Source: Candidatus Gastranaerophilales bacterium
Lineage (GTDB): Bacteria > Cyanobacteriota > Vampirovibrionia > Gastranaerophilales > Gastranaerophilaceae
Reading direction: 5' to 3'
DNA length: 58,674 bases
Assembly (NCBI GenBank): GCA_944323195.1
Contig: CALURR010000075.1
Span: 1-58,674, forward strand
Part shown: positions 1 to 6,614 of the stretch, one piece after another
Numbering within the stretch: the stretch's first letter is position 1
Layout of the letters: the number at the start of each line of letters is the position of its first letter
Program-made: the position numbers and the translations under genes
The notes under the pieces: model-generated
Seen by the model: the letters and a program-made list of their open reading frames with translations, nothing else
The model's database searches: none
Told to the model about the DNA's origin: nothing

Positions 1-47
1 TTCAGGGTCTAATGAATAGTAAAACCTCTTTTGCCTTTAAGTAATTG

Positions 48-102
48 TTCACTTTTCTTCTTTTTTCTCTCAAACGGCGAAATGAAAAAGAAGAAAAGTG
101 AA
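48..102. terminator. Long hairpin downstream of the left prepilin-like gene
   Basis: Positions 48-65 and 85-102 form an 18-bp perfect inverted repeat of pyrimidine-rich and purine-rich arms around a 19-base spacer. It lies about 165 bases past the stop codon at 266. It may act as a terminator for the minus-strand gene or have another structural role. Neither side has a clean T-tract, and a partial third copy of the purine arm follows at about 104-117. The inverted repeat is seen directly; its function is inferred. Confidence 0.45.
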
Positions 103-163
103 TCGAAAAGAAGAAAATTTCCGCCTGCGTCATAATTATTGGGGTTACGACCAAGATATATAT

Positions 164-181
164 GTTTTGCTATAGCAAAAC
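164..181. repeat. Perfect 18-nt palindrome 3' of the left prepilin-like gene
   Basis: The palindrome reads GTTTTGCTATAGCAAAAC and can fold as a 7-bp stem with a TATA loop. It lies about 85 bases beyond the stop codon of the cysteine-rich gene. Diversity-generating retroelements often have a short hairpin just 3' of the variable region, but this one is farther away and AT-rich, so the link is only suggestive. The rest of 1-265 holds no gene that I can support. Confidence 0.4.
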
Positions 182-265
182 TTGATAAAAACCTGACGTA
201 GTTTAACCATTTAATCTAATAAAGTTATTTTAATTTTCAATGTACAATTAAATTTAAAATGTTTT

Positions 266-2134
266 TTATAATTCTGTAACGCAACGAACAGAATTAGCAG
301 ATGAAACTCCACTATAGGAACATTTAAAATCAGTATTGTAAAGATAACAAAAAAAGTCAGAATGGGGAGTGCTCCATGCATAATCTGGTCTGCAATAATC
401 ATTGCCTGAACCTCGACAACTTTTTAAGGAGCCACATTCGGCTGCTAAATATTGCGAGCTCCAATGGCAAAGCTGTAATCCATTCACACCTTTACCAGTC
501 GAATTTGTTCCCCAATTAGACATTTCACTTGTTGTGGCTAAGCGCCAAGTATAACCTCCTGCGCTAAAATTTTTACAGATATAATCTGCGGCACTCCAAT
601 TGCAAACTGTTCTGTTACAGCCGGAATATCCACCGCCATTTTCATTATTGCAAGGCCTTGCAGTTGTACCTTTCCAACAACACTTATTTGAGCCTGAAGC
701 ATTGCAAGTCGAACCTACATTAACTACATTCACTCCACTTGGGATTGCAAGCGCTGTGCTATCACCCATGTTTCTCCTTGTAACACATAGACTTCCAATT
801 TGCATAAAATCGCTACCGGAACATGTAAAATCACTTTCACATGCCGGATTACCGCTTGAATTTGAGCTCATATGATACCCATCAGCACATTTTGTACAAA
901 ATGCCATATTGCATTCACTACAACTTGAACCAAATTTTGAAGCGCAATCAACAACGCATTTTCCATCTTTTAAAATATAACCGCTATCACAGGATAAACA
1001 AGTTGACCCATCGCAAGTCAAGCAGCCATCACCAAATCTATCAGCGCAACTTTGAGGCATGGATGAAACACAGCGCACCGAAACGGCGGACGTGCGAATG
1101 TTGGTATTCTGATTCCAACCACCATTAAGCAAGTAGTAAAAGTAAGCATAGGAAGAACTAAAAACAGTACCACTCCACACGATGTGCGGGCTGCACCAAT
1201 TACCCTTCGACCCTGGGCAACTAGTCGTAAAGTGACACTGAGCTGAAGAGTAACCTGAATAGTCGTCGCAAAGTTGAAGTCCGTTAACGCCTTTACCTTT
1301 AGAGTTATTTGCCCAATTAGACATTTCAGATGTTGTCGCTAAGCGCCAAGTATAGCCTCCTGCTTTGAAATTCTTACAAATATAATCAGCGGCATACCAT
1401 TCACAAACCGTTCTTGTACAACCGCTATAACCGCCGCCGTTTTCATTATCACAAGGACTTGCAGTTGTACCTTTCCAACAGCATAAATTGCTTGCACTTG
1501 GCGAACAACTTGTTCCTGCATTCACTACATTCACCCCGCTAGGTATAGTCAGTTTATCTCCATCACCCATGTTTTTCTTTGTAATACACAAAGACCCAAT
1601 TTGAATAAAATCATCTCCACCGCATTCAAAATTGGTACAAGGATTAGATGAAGTAGGATTTTCTAAAACATACCCATCTTTACAAGCTGCGCACTTATTC
1701 TCATCACAGCTTGTACAATTAGAAAATTTATTAGTACAGCTTTTACAACTTTCATCACTATTATCTAAATACTCTCCATTAGGACAGGTTAAACATTTAT
1801 TATCATTACATTTATTACAATCAGCTCCATATTTATCCACACACTTTTTACAACTACATGTCTTAGTATCTTTATATTCATCAACTCCACAAGATAATCC
1901 ACTACACACTATACAAAAATCATTGGTACATAATGTACAATTAGAACTAAATTTATCACATTCATTTGTAATATCACTAACAGAACCACCACCAGATCCA
2001 AATACACCAGATGAAAATTTCTTTGTTATTAATGGTGTAAAAGCAGCAGTTATACAGCTTATGATGATAAGCGAAATAAGTAATTCTACCAACGAAAAGC
2101 CATTTTTTTGGCATGATAAATGTTTGTGTTTCAT
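266..2134 (-). CDS. Cysteine-rich prepilin-like surface protein with two C-type-lectin-like domains (putative DGR target)
   Basis: This 622-residue protein begins with a type IV prepilin leader: cleavage is expected between G12 and F13, with Glu at mature position 5 and a hydrophobic helix to about residue 35. A Gly/Ser linker (about 42-52) leads to cysteine-rich furin/GCC2-like repeats (about 57-168). Next comes a C-type-lectin-like (FGE/DUF1566-like) domain (about 170-355), more Cys repeats (about 358-435) and a second lectin-like domain (about 437-622). Both lectin domains end in SVRCV. Residues 291-351 form the hypervariable block shared with the gene at 57218. The start has a weak GGGG Shine-Dalgarno. 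The gene is divergent from an XRE regulator. It is probably exported by type IV pilus-like machinery and displayed on the surface; the ligand is unknown. Confidence 0.85.
   Translation of the reverse strand: MKHKHLSCQKNGFSLVELLISLIIISCITAAFTPLITKKFSSGVFGSGGGSVSDITNECDKFSSNCTLCTNDFCIVCSGLSCGVDEYKDTKTCSCKKCVDKYGADCNKCNDNKCLTCPNGEYLDNSDESCKSCTNKFSNCTSCDENKCAACKDGYVLENPTSSNPCTNFECGGDDFIQIGSLCITKKNMGDGDKLTIPSGVNVVNAGTSCSPSASNLCCWKGTTASPCDNENGGGYSGCTRTVCEWYAADYICKNFKAGGYTWRLATTSEMSNWANNSKGKGVNGLQLCDDYSGYSSAQCHFTTSCPGSKGNWCSPHIVWSGTVFSSSYAYFYYLLNGGWNQNTNIRTSAVSVRCVSSMPQSCADRFGDGCLTCDGSTCLSCDSGYILKDGKCVVDCASKFGSSCSECNMAFCTKCADGYHMSSNSSGNPACESDFTCSGSDFMQIGSLCVTRRNMGDSTALAIPSGVNVVNVGSTCNASGSNKCCWKGTTARPCNNENGGGYSGCNRTVCNWSAADYICKNFSAGGYTWRLATTSEMSNWGTNSTGKGVNGLQLCHWSSQYLAAECGSLKSCRGSGNDYCRPDYAWSTPHSDFFCYLYNTDFKCSYSGVSSANSVRCVTEL
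557..617 (-). other. Part of the C-terminal lectin-like domain, 3' portion (possible second variable region)
   Basis: Residues 557-617 of the left prepilin-like protein lie at coordinates of about 281-466, not at the short coordinate span given here, which only marks part of the domain upstream of that segment. The segment follows the conserved GVNGLQLC and ends at SVRCV, exactly where the internal variable block sits in the first domain. Framework codons differ from that block (for example TCT GTT CGT against TCG GTG CGC), so it was not copied from the same template. It is at the very 3' end of the gene, the usual place for a DGR variable region. With only one copy visible, variability cannot be tested. 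Confidence 0.25.
1050..1081 (-). other. Invariant 32-nt block 3' of variable region 1 (IMH-like)
   Basis: Read on the minus strand, these 32 bases begin TCGGTGCGCTGTG and encode SVRCVSSMPQ. They are identical to 58247-58278 on the plus strand and directly follow the variable block in both genes. The block is GC-richer than the surrounding gene. Its position matches the initiation-of-mutagenic-homing site of known DGRs. The identity is seen directly; the function is inferred. Confidence 0.6.
1082..1264 (-). other. DGR-like variable region in the left prepilin-like gene
   Basis: This is a 183-base block (61 codons, residues 291-351) in the first lectin-like domain. Aligned without gaps to 58064-58246, it shows 38 substitutions in 25 codons. 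All change the amino acid; 36 of 38 are at codon positions 1 or 2, while third positions stay C or T (for example CAC/AAC, TTT/GAT, CTT/GGT, AAT/ACT). That is what adenine mutagenesis of AAY codons in a template repeat gives. Two codons (AAG/AGC and AAT/GGG) also change at position 3 and would need A there in the template. Confidence 0.8.
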
Positions 2135-2154
2135 AATTCCCCAAAAGATATAAT

Positions 2155-2220
2155 TTATAAGTTATATATTATAACTTATAACACTCTTAAATTTATAAGT
2201 CAATATTTATATACTTATAA
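2155..2220. promoter_or_regulatory. Two palindromic operator-like sites in the divergent promoter
   Basis: Four half-sites TTATAAGT or its complement ACTTATAA occur at 2155, 2174, 2193 and 2213, in alternating orientation and spaced 19, 19 and 20 bases. The first pair is a perfect 27-base palindrome (2155-2181). They fill the 88-base gap between the prepilin-like gene and the XRE gene, and the last half-site ends two bases before the XRE start codon. This looks like a double operator for the XRE protein, repressing both itself and the surface gene. The repeats are seen; the regulation is inferred. Confidence 0.65.
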
Positions 2221-2222
2221 AT

Positions 2223-2447
2223 ATGGATAAAGATATATTATTAAAGAAATTTGGGAAAAACGTAAAAATAGAGCGCATAAAAAAAGATCTTACACAAGAA
2301 CAACTTGCTGAAATCATGAATGTTTCACAAAACTATATTGCAAACATAGAAAGAGGCAAGGCAAACATGTCTTTAGCCAAAATATACGAACTATCAAAAT
2401 ATTTAAATGTAAATATTGAAAAATTATTGATTTTTAGTGAGAATTAA
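2223..2447 (+). CDS. XRE-family helix-turn-helix regulator (74 aa)
   Basis: A single Cro/CI-type DNA-binding domain fills the protein. Residues 22-44 form the helix-turn-helix (LTQEQLAEIMNVSQNYIANIERG). There is no ligand-binding or dimerisation domain. The gene is divergent from the cysteine-rich prepilin-like gene, and four inverted half-sites lie in the shared 88-base promoter, so autoregulation and control of the surface gene are likely. No Shine-Dalgarno is visible, because the last operator half-site abuts the ATG. It is only distantly similar to the XRE protein at 56723, although both have the same position relative to their prepilin-like gene. The 3' end overlaps the convergent Nudix gene by 14 bases. 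Confidence 0.85.
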   Translation: MDKDILLKKFGKNVKIERIKKDLTQEQLAEIMNVSQNYIANIERGKANMSLAKIYELSKYLNVNIEKLLIFSEN

Positions 2448-3012
2448 TTCTTAAAAGCGCATAATATACGCCGCAAACCAGTGCAGCTGCAACAGATATT
2501 TCATTTTGATTTATATTTTTTAGATATTTATCTATATTATCGACAGGAATAAAAAATCTATCTAAAATAATGCCTCCATCAGAAACAGGTTTTTGAATAA
2601 TATCATAAGAGTTGCAAATTGCTGTAATATATGTCAAAGTTTCGCTTGATAAACCTGCGCTTGTAGAGGAATTTTTTAATTCAATATACATCTCATCGGC
2701 AACAAGTCCCGCCTCTTCGAGCAACTCTTTTTTAGCGCATTCAATCAATGTTTCATCTTTGTCGTTATCCGCAATTAAACCTGCCGGAGATTCAAGGCAA
2801 TATTTTGCCTTATTTTCAGAAGAAATAGGCGGTCTATTTGTCTTAATAAATAAAAAATTATATTCACCATTTACTTTAACTAAAGTAGTTATAGCAACAG
2901 CACTATCGGTATTAGGTCTGTCATTGGTCCTTTTAACATAATACCAGTCATGACCTGATGGAGATAATGCAGATTTAAAATCTAAAAATTTAGTTGAATT
3001 AATTGTTGCCAT
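2434..3012 (-). CDS. Nudix hydrolase, ADP-ribose pyrophosphatase-like
   Basis: This 192-residue protein has a Nudix box at residues 78-104. It opens PAGL, has a three-residue insertion relative to the canonical spacing, then runs into the helix KKELLEEAGL, which carries the metal-binding glutamates. PAGL at the start of the box is typical of the ADP-ribose and nucleoside-diphosphate-sugar hydrolases, which cleave a diphosphate with Mg2+. The exact substrate cannot be read from sequence. The start overlaps the end of thiE by 14 bases, so the two are likely co-transcribed and translationally coupled. It is cytoplasmic, with no signal peptide. Confidence 0.75.
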   Translation of the reverse strand: MATINSTKFLDFKSALSPSGHDWYYVKRTNDRPNTDSAVAITTLVKVNGEYNFLFIKTNRPPISSENKAKYCLESPAGLIADNDKDETLIECAKKELLEEAGLVADEMYIELKNSSTSAGLSSETLTYITAICNSYDIIQKPVSDGGIILDRFFIPVDNIDKYLKNINQNEISVAAALVCGVYYALLRINSH

Positions 3013-4024
3013 GGTTTAATGCCTCACTAAATAATTTCACAGTCATATTTATATCACTTGAATCCATTAATGCTCTTATAGCTGCAACTTTTGTCGCACC
3101 TGCTTCTACAACTTTGAAGATATTATTTTCATCAATAGAACCAATGGCATAAAAAGGAATTCTAATATTATTTTTAACCCATTTTACATATTCTAGTCCA
3201 ACAGGATCGGTATTTGGTTTTGTTGGAGTTTTAAAAACAGGACCAACACCGATATAATCGGCATTATTATCTTGTGCAATAATTGCATCATCAGGCTTGT
3301 GAGTTGAAATTCCAATTATTTTATCATCCCCTAAGATTTTTCTTGCTGAATTTATATCTATATCATCTTGACCAAGATGAACACCATCAGCGTCAATAAT
3401 TTTAGCAATATCGACCCTATCATTTACAATTAAAAGAGCGTCATACATTGAACAAAGCTGACGAAGCTTTTTGCCGATTTTGATAATCTCTTGTGCAGTT
3501 TTATTTTTTTCCCTATATTGGATTAATTTTACTCCTGCATTTAAAATTTGAGCGATTTTATCAATAAATTCATCCTCACTTAAATTATTTTGTGAAGTTA
3601 TTAAATAAATATTTTTGTTATTCAATAATGCTTGTTTAATATTGGTTTTCTTTTCAGTATTTGCAATTTTCATAATCTCTTTTTCTATTTCATACATTTT
3701 ATATCTATAACAATCATTCAAAGACCCATATTCATTCAATACTCTAAGGGCTTGCTGTGTTCTTTTTATATTAGCTTTCACAACATCAGAATTTGATTGC
3801 TTTTTTGTTATATTTTCAATATTAACCCCAACATCATTTGTTGTATCACGAGAGTTAACCAATTTGTCATAAATAGGCTCAAAAAACATTGTAATCTGGT
3901 GACGCAGATTTTTCAATTCTTTTGATATATCTTTATTGTTTAAAACAAATCTGGTATATTCCTCGATATTTCTAAGCCCTTCACAAGCCCTATTTAAATT
4001 AGCATCTATTATTCTAAAGTACAT
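2999..4024 (-). CDS. thiE: Thiamine-phosphate synthase with N-terminal extra domain
   Basis: The C-terminal part (about 130-341) is a TIM-barrel ThiE, which joins the pyrimidine and thiazole phosphates into thiamine monophosphate. GVHLGQ, IGISTH and the phosphate-binding GVGPVF followed by TPTKP are all present. The N-terminal 125 residues, starting MYFRIIDANLNRACEGLRNI, are the helical domain found fused to ThiE in cyanobacteria and some Bacteroidetes (I recall it as the ThiD2 family, proposed to act on pyrimidine phosphate). At 341 residues it is well above the roughly 210 of plain ThiE. No thiC, thiG or thiD is nearby, and I see no TPP riboswitch in the 69-base upstream gap. Confidence 0.9.
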   Translation of the reverse strand: MYFRIIDANLNRACEGLRNIEEYTRFVLNNKDISKELKNLRHQITMFFEPIYDKLVNSRDTTNDVGVNIENITKKQSNSDVVKANIKRTQQALRVLNEYGSLNDCYRYKMYEIEKEIMKIANTEKKTNIKQALLNNKNIYLITSQNNLSEDEFIDKIAQILNAGVKLIQYREKNKTAQEIIKIGKKLRQLCSMYDALLIVNDRVDIAKIIDADGVHLGQDDIDINSARKILGDDKIIGISTHKPDDAIIAQDNNADYIGVGPVFKTPTKPNTDPVGLEYVKWVKNNIRIPFYAIGSIDENNIFKVVEAGATKVAAIRALMDSSDINMTVKLFSEALNHGNN

Positions 4025-4093
4025 AAATATTATCCTATTGAATATATATATCAGATTATAGCGAAATAAGATAAAATTTAATAGTCTAATTTT

Positions 4094-4660
4094 ATGAATG
4101 AAGAAAAATTAGAAATAATCAAAAGAGCAATAAACTCAGATAAATTAGCGTTAATTGAACTAATTAAACAAGAACAAGACAATATATATTCAACACTTTT
4201 TTATCTTAAAAAAGATGAAAACGATATTGCAGATATAATGCAAAATGTATTAATTAAATTAAGCAAAAAAATAACACAGCTTAAAAATCCAAAATATTTT
4301 AAAACTTGGCTTAATCAGATAATAATAAATTCATATTATGACTATTTGAGAAAAAATAAAAGAAAGTCAACAGAAATTCCGCTTATTAAAAATGATGATA
4401 GTGCTGCGATTGAAGTACCAGACTATGACTCAAACCCCCAAGAGGCAATACTCAACAATGAACTTGACCTAATTATTAAGACGTCAATTGAAAATCTGCC
4501 GCTACACTATAAAATACCAATTACTTTGCGAGAAATTCAAGGCTTAAGTTATGATGAAATATCAAATATAACAAACACAACAATAGGAACGGTAAAATCT
4601 AGAATTGCAAGAGCAAGAGCCATTATTAAAGATGATATAAACAAATATTCAAGAGGATAA
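4094..4660 (+). CDS. ECF-type RNA polymerase sigma factor
   Basis: At 188 residues it has the two-domain ECF layout. Region 2 (about 10-95) contains DENDIADIMQNVLIKLSKKI and a W-L-IIINSYYDYLRKNKR helix. Region 4 (about 125-180) has the helix-turn-helix GLSYDEISNITNTTIGTVKSR. Region 3 is missing, as expected. It would direct RNA polymerase to a small regulon, probably envelope or stress genes. The downstream ORF starts two bases after its stop and occupies the usual place of an anti-sigma factor. The gene is divergent from thiE across a 69-base gap. Confidence 0.9.
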   Translation: MNEEKLEIIKRAINSDKLALIELIKQEQDNIYSTLFYLKKDENDIADIMQNVLIKLSKKITQLKNPKYFKTWLNQIIINSYYDYLRKNKRKSTEIPLIKNDDSAAIEVPDYDSNPQEAILNNELDLIIKTSIENLPLHYKIPITLREIQGLSYDEISNITNTTIGTVKSRIARARAIIKDDINKYSRG

Positions 4661-4661
4661 A

Positions 4662-4994
4662 ATGATTTCAACAAGTTCACTAGAAGATAAAATAAACGAA
4701 TATTATGATGAACAAATGAATTCATCTCAACTAATTAATTATGAAGCAAGGATTGCTAATTCGCTTTTGATTAAAGAATATACATATCAAAGATGTTTTG
4801 AATTTTACAAAATTTCCAACTCAATTAAATTAACAAAAGAAAAACTAAAACAAAGAGCAAACGCAACAACGCAAAAAATATTGATTAATATGCAAAATGA
4901 ATTATTCTTCGACTCTAATTCCGTTTTTCTGAAGCGTTTCTATAAACATTTGTGCCGCTTTTTTTTGAACATCAGGAGGCACAACTCTAAGTAA
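4662..4994 (+). CDS. Small unknown protein, possible anti-sigma partner
   Basis: This 110-residue ORF begins two bases after the ECF sigma stop. The first 40 residues (DKINEYYDEQMNSSQLINYE and following) resemble the start of anti-sigma factors, with a short acidic helix pair. There is no zinc-binding HxxxCxxC and no membrane helix. The last 30 codons lie antisense to the 3' end of the convergent gene at 4902-5225, so the C-terminus may be read-through of a decayed gene. Position supports a regulatory partner; sequence alone does not prove it. Confidence 0.5.
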   Translation: MISTSSLEDKINEYYDEQMNSSQLINYEARIANSLLIKEYTYQRCFEFYKISNSIKLTKEKLKQRANATTQKILINMQNELFFDSNSVFLKRFYKHLCRFFLNIRRHNSK

Positions 4995-5225
4995 TTCAAC
5001 CGTTCTTGAAATTACAGGATCCTTATCATACCATCTTGAGCCACCATTAATTGGCTTAACAAGCTGATAAAACTTTTCAATCGCCTCTTTGGAAACTTTT
5101 TTTTCAATTGATTCTAAAAACTCACCAGCTTGCTCTTTAAGTTCATCTTGGTAATCTTTAAGCATATTTATAACTTTAAGCAAGAGAGGGTCATAATCAT
5201 ACCATCTTTTATATTCTTGTGCCAT
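4902..5225 (-). CDS. Unknown 107-residue protein with an internal duplication
   Basis: I do not recognise a family. The protein is two similar halves: RWYDYDPLLLKVINML at about 7-22 and RWYDKDPVISRTVELL at about 64-79. Each is followed by an amphipathic helix (DELKEQAGEFLESI and DVQKKAAQMFIETL). There is no signal peptide or membrane segment. Its first codons overlap the murA 3' end by 17 bases on the same strand, so it is probably translated from the murA transcript. The clean duplication argues for a real, folded helical protein. Confidence 0.7.
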   Translation of the reverse strand: MAQEYKRWYDYDPLLLKVINMLKDYQDELKEQAGEFLESIEKKVSKEAIEKFYQLVKPINGGSRWYDKDPVISRTVELLRVVPPDVQKKAAQMFIETLQKNGIRVEE

Positions 5226-6525
5226 TTATTTCTCCAATCATATCACCTTGAGAATTGTCATTAGTTCTAACAACATCCAAACCAAGCCCGCGAAGTTTAT
5301 CTACAAAATTTTCATATCCTCTATCGATATGACTTAAAGCTCCAATTTCAGTTTCGCCTCGAGCCATAACAGCTGCCGTAACGAGTGCTGCACCAGCTCT
5401 CAAATCAGTTGATTGGACTTGTGTACCCACAAGACAATCAACACCTTTTATAATGGCATGTTTTTTATTTACAATAATGTTAGCACCCATTTTCCATAAT
5501 TCCGGAATATGCATAAACCTATTTTCATATAAACTTTCGGTTACAACTGAAATTCCATCAGCACAACACAATAAAGCCATAGCCAAAGCCTGAAGATCAG
5601 TAGGAAAACCCGGATAAGGCTGAGTAATAAAATTCATGGCTTTTAATCTTTGGTTATTTGAAACCTCCATTGTATTTGGGTCAATTAATTTTATTTTAGC
5701 ACCCATTTCAAGAAGTTTTCCTGTAAAAAGGGTCAAATGGTTTGGGAAAATATTTTTAATTATTCCTTGTCCTCGTGACGCAATAATTATACTCATGTAA
5801 GTGCCGGCTTCAATTCTATCAGGTAAAGTAGTATACTCGCAGCCTTTTAAATCGGACTGTTTAACGCCGGTAATTACAATTTGATTAGTACCAGCTCCTT
5901 CAATTTGCGCCCCCATAGATTTAAGGAAATTTGCTAAATCAACAATTTCAGGCTCTTGAGCAGCATTTTGAATAATTGTTTCCCCATCAGCCAAAACAGC
6001 AGCCATCATAACATTTTCAGTTGCACCAACCGATGGTATATCAAAGCACACAGTTGCACCTGATAATTTTGTTGCTTTTGCGATTACATAACCATCATCT
6101 ATAGTACACTTACAACCTAGAGCTTCAAGTCCCTTAATATGAAAATTAACTCTACGCTCACCAATTTTGCATCCACCGGGGAGTGCAACTTTAGCTTCAT
6201 TTAATCTCCCCACAAGCGAACCAAGAACGCAAAAACTTGCACGCATTTTTGAAACAAATTCTTTAGATGCCGTACAATTTGTAAGATTTGAAGAATCAAT
6301 TTCAACTTTTTTCAATTCTTTATCATAAATACATTTTGCACCAAGCTCTGACAATACTTCAAGCATTATCTCGACGTCAGATAAACAAGGCACATTATAT
6401 ATCACGCAAGTATCTTTACACAAAAGAGAAGCTGCCATCAACTTCAATACTGAATTTTTTGCTCCGCTGATAGAAACTTCACCTTTTGTTGGATTTTGAC
6501 CTTTAATTATTAGTTTTTCACTCAA
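5209..6525 (-). CDS. murA: UDP-N-acetylglucosamine 1-carboxyvinyltransferase
   Basis: MurA transfers enolpyruvate from PEP to UDP-GlcNAc, the first committed step of peptidoglycan synthesis. At 438 residues it is slightly longer than the usual 420. The catalytic, fosfomycin-sensitive cysteine is C119 in LPGGCKIGERRV, and the PEP-binding lysine lies in SGAKNSVLK (K23). The EPSP-synthase-like repeats run throughout. Translation appears to start at TTG (6523-6525), preceded by AAAGGG. The small duplicated protein downstream overlaps it by 17 bases. Confidence 0.95.
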   Translation of the reverse strand: MSEKLIIKGQNPTKGEVSISGAKNSVLKLMAASLLCKDTCVIYNVPCLSDVEIMLEVLSELGAKCIYDKELKKVEIDSSNLTNCTASKEFVSKMRASFCVLGSLVGRLNEAKVALPGGCKIGERRVNFHIKGLEALGCKCTIDDGYVIAKATKLSGATVCFDIPSVGATENVMMAAVLADGETIIQNAAQEPEIVDLANFLKSMGAQIEGAGTNQIVITGVKQSDLKGCEYTTLPDRIEAGTYMSIIIASRGQGIIKNIFPNHLTLFTGKLLEMGAKIKLIDPNTMEVSNNQRLKAMNFITQPYPGFPTDLQALAMALLCCADGISVVTESLYENRFMHIPELWKMGANIIVNKKHAIIKGVDCLVGTQVQSTDLRAGAALVTAAVMARGETEIGALSHIDRGYENFVDKLRGLGLDVVRTNDNSQGDMIGEINGTRI

Positions 6526-6614
6526 AGTAATTACCCTTTTCTAACTGATTTTAGTATAAAATACTTATATTTTAAAGCATACAGCTAAAAAATAAAATTT
6601 TTGTAGGATATTTA

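Noticed and set aside
266-2134. Inverted terminal copies as ends of a composite transposon
   Set aside because: No transposase, no terminal inverted repeats and no target duplication are seen, and the segment between is ordinary housekeeping DNA.
1632-2153. Open frame of 173 codons on the strand opposite the left prepilin-like gene
   Set aside because: It is an antisense shadow of cysteine-rich coding sequence, repeated in the same way opposite the right gene. There is no Shine-Dalgarno or recognisable domain.
3013-4093. TPP riboswitch upstream of thiE
   Set aside because: The 69-base divergent gap is too short and lacks the conserved CTGAGA-type core.
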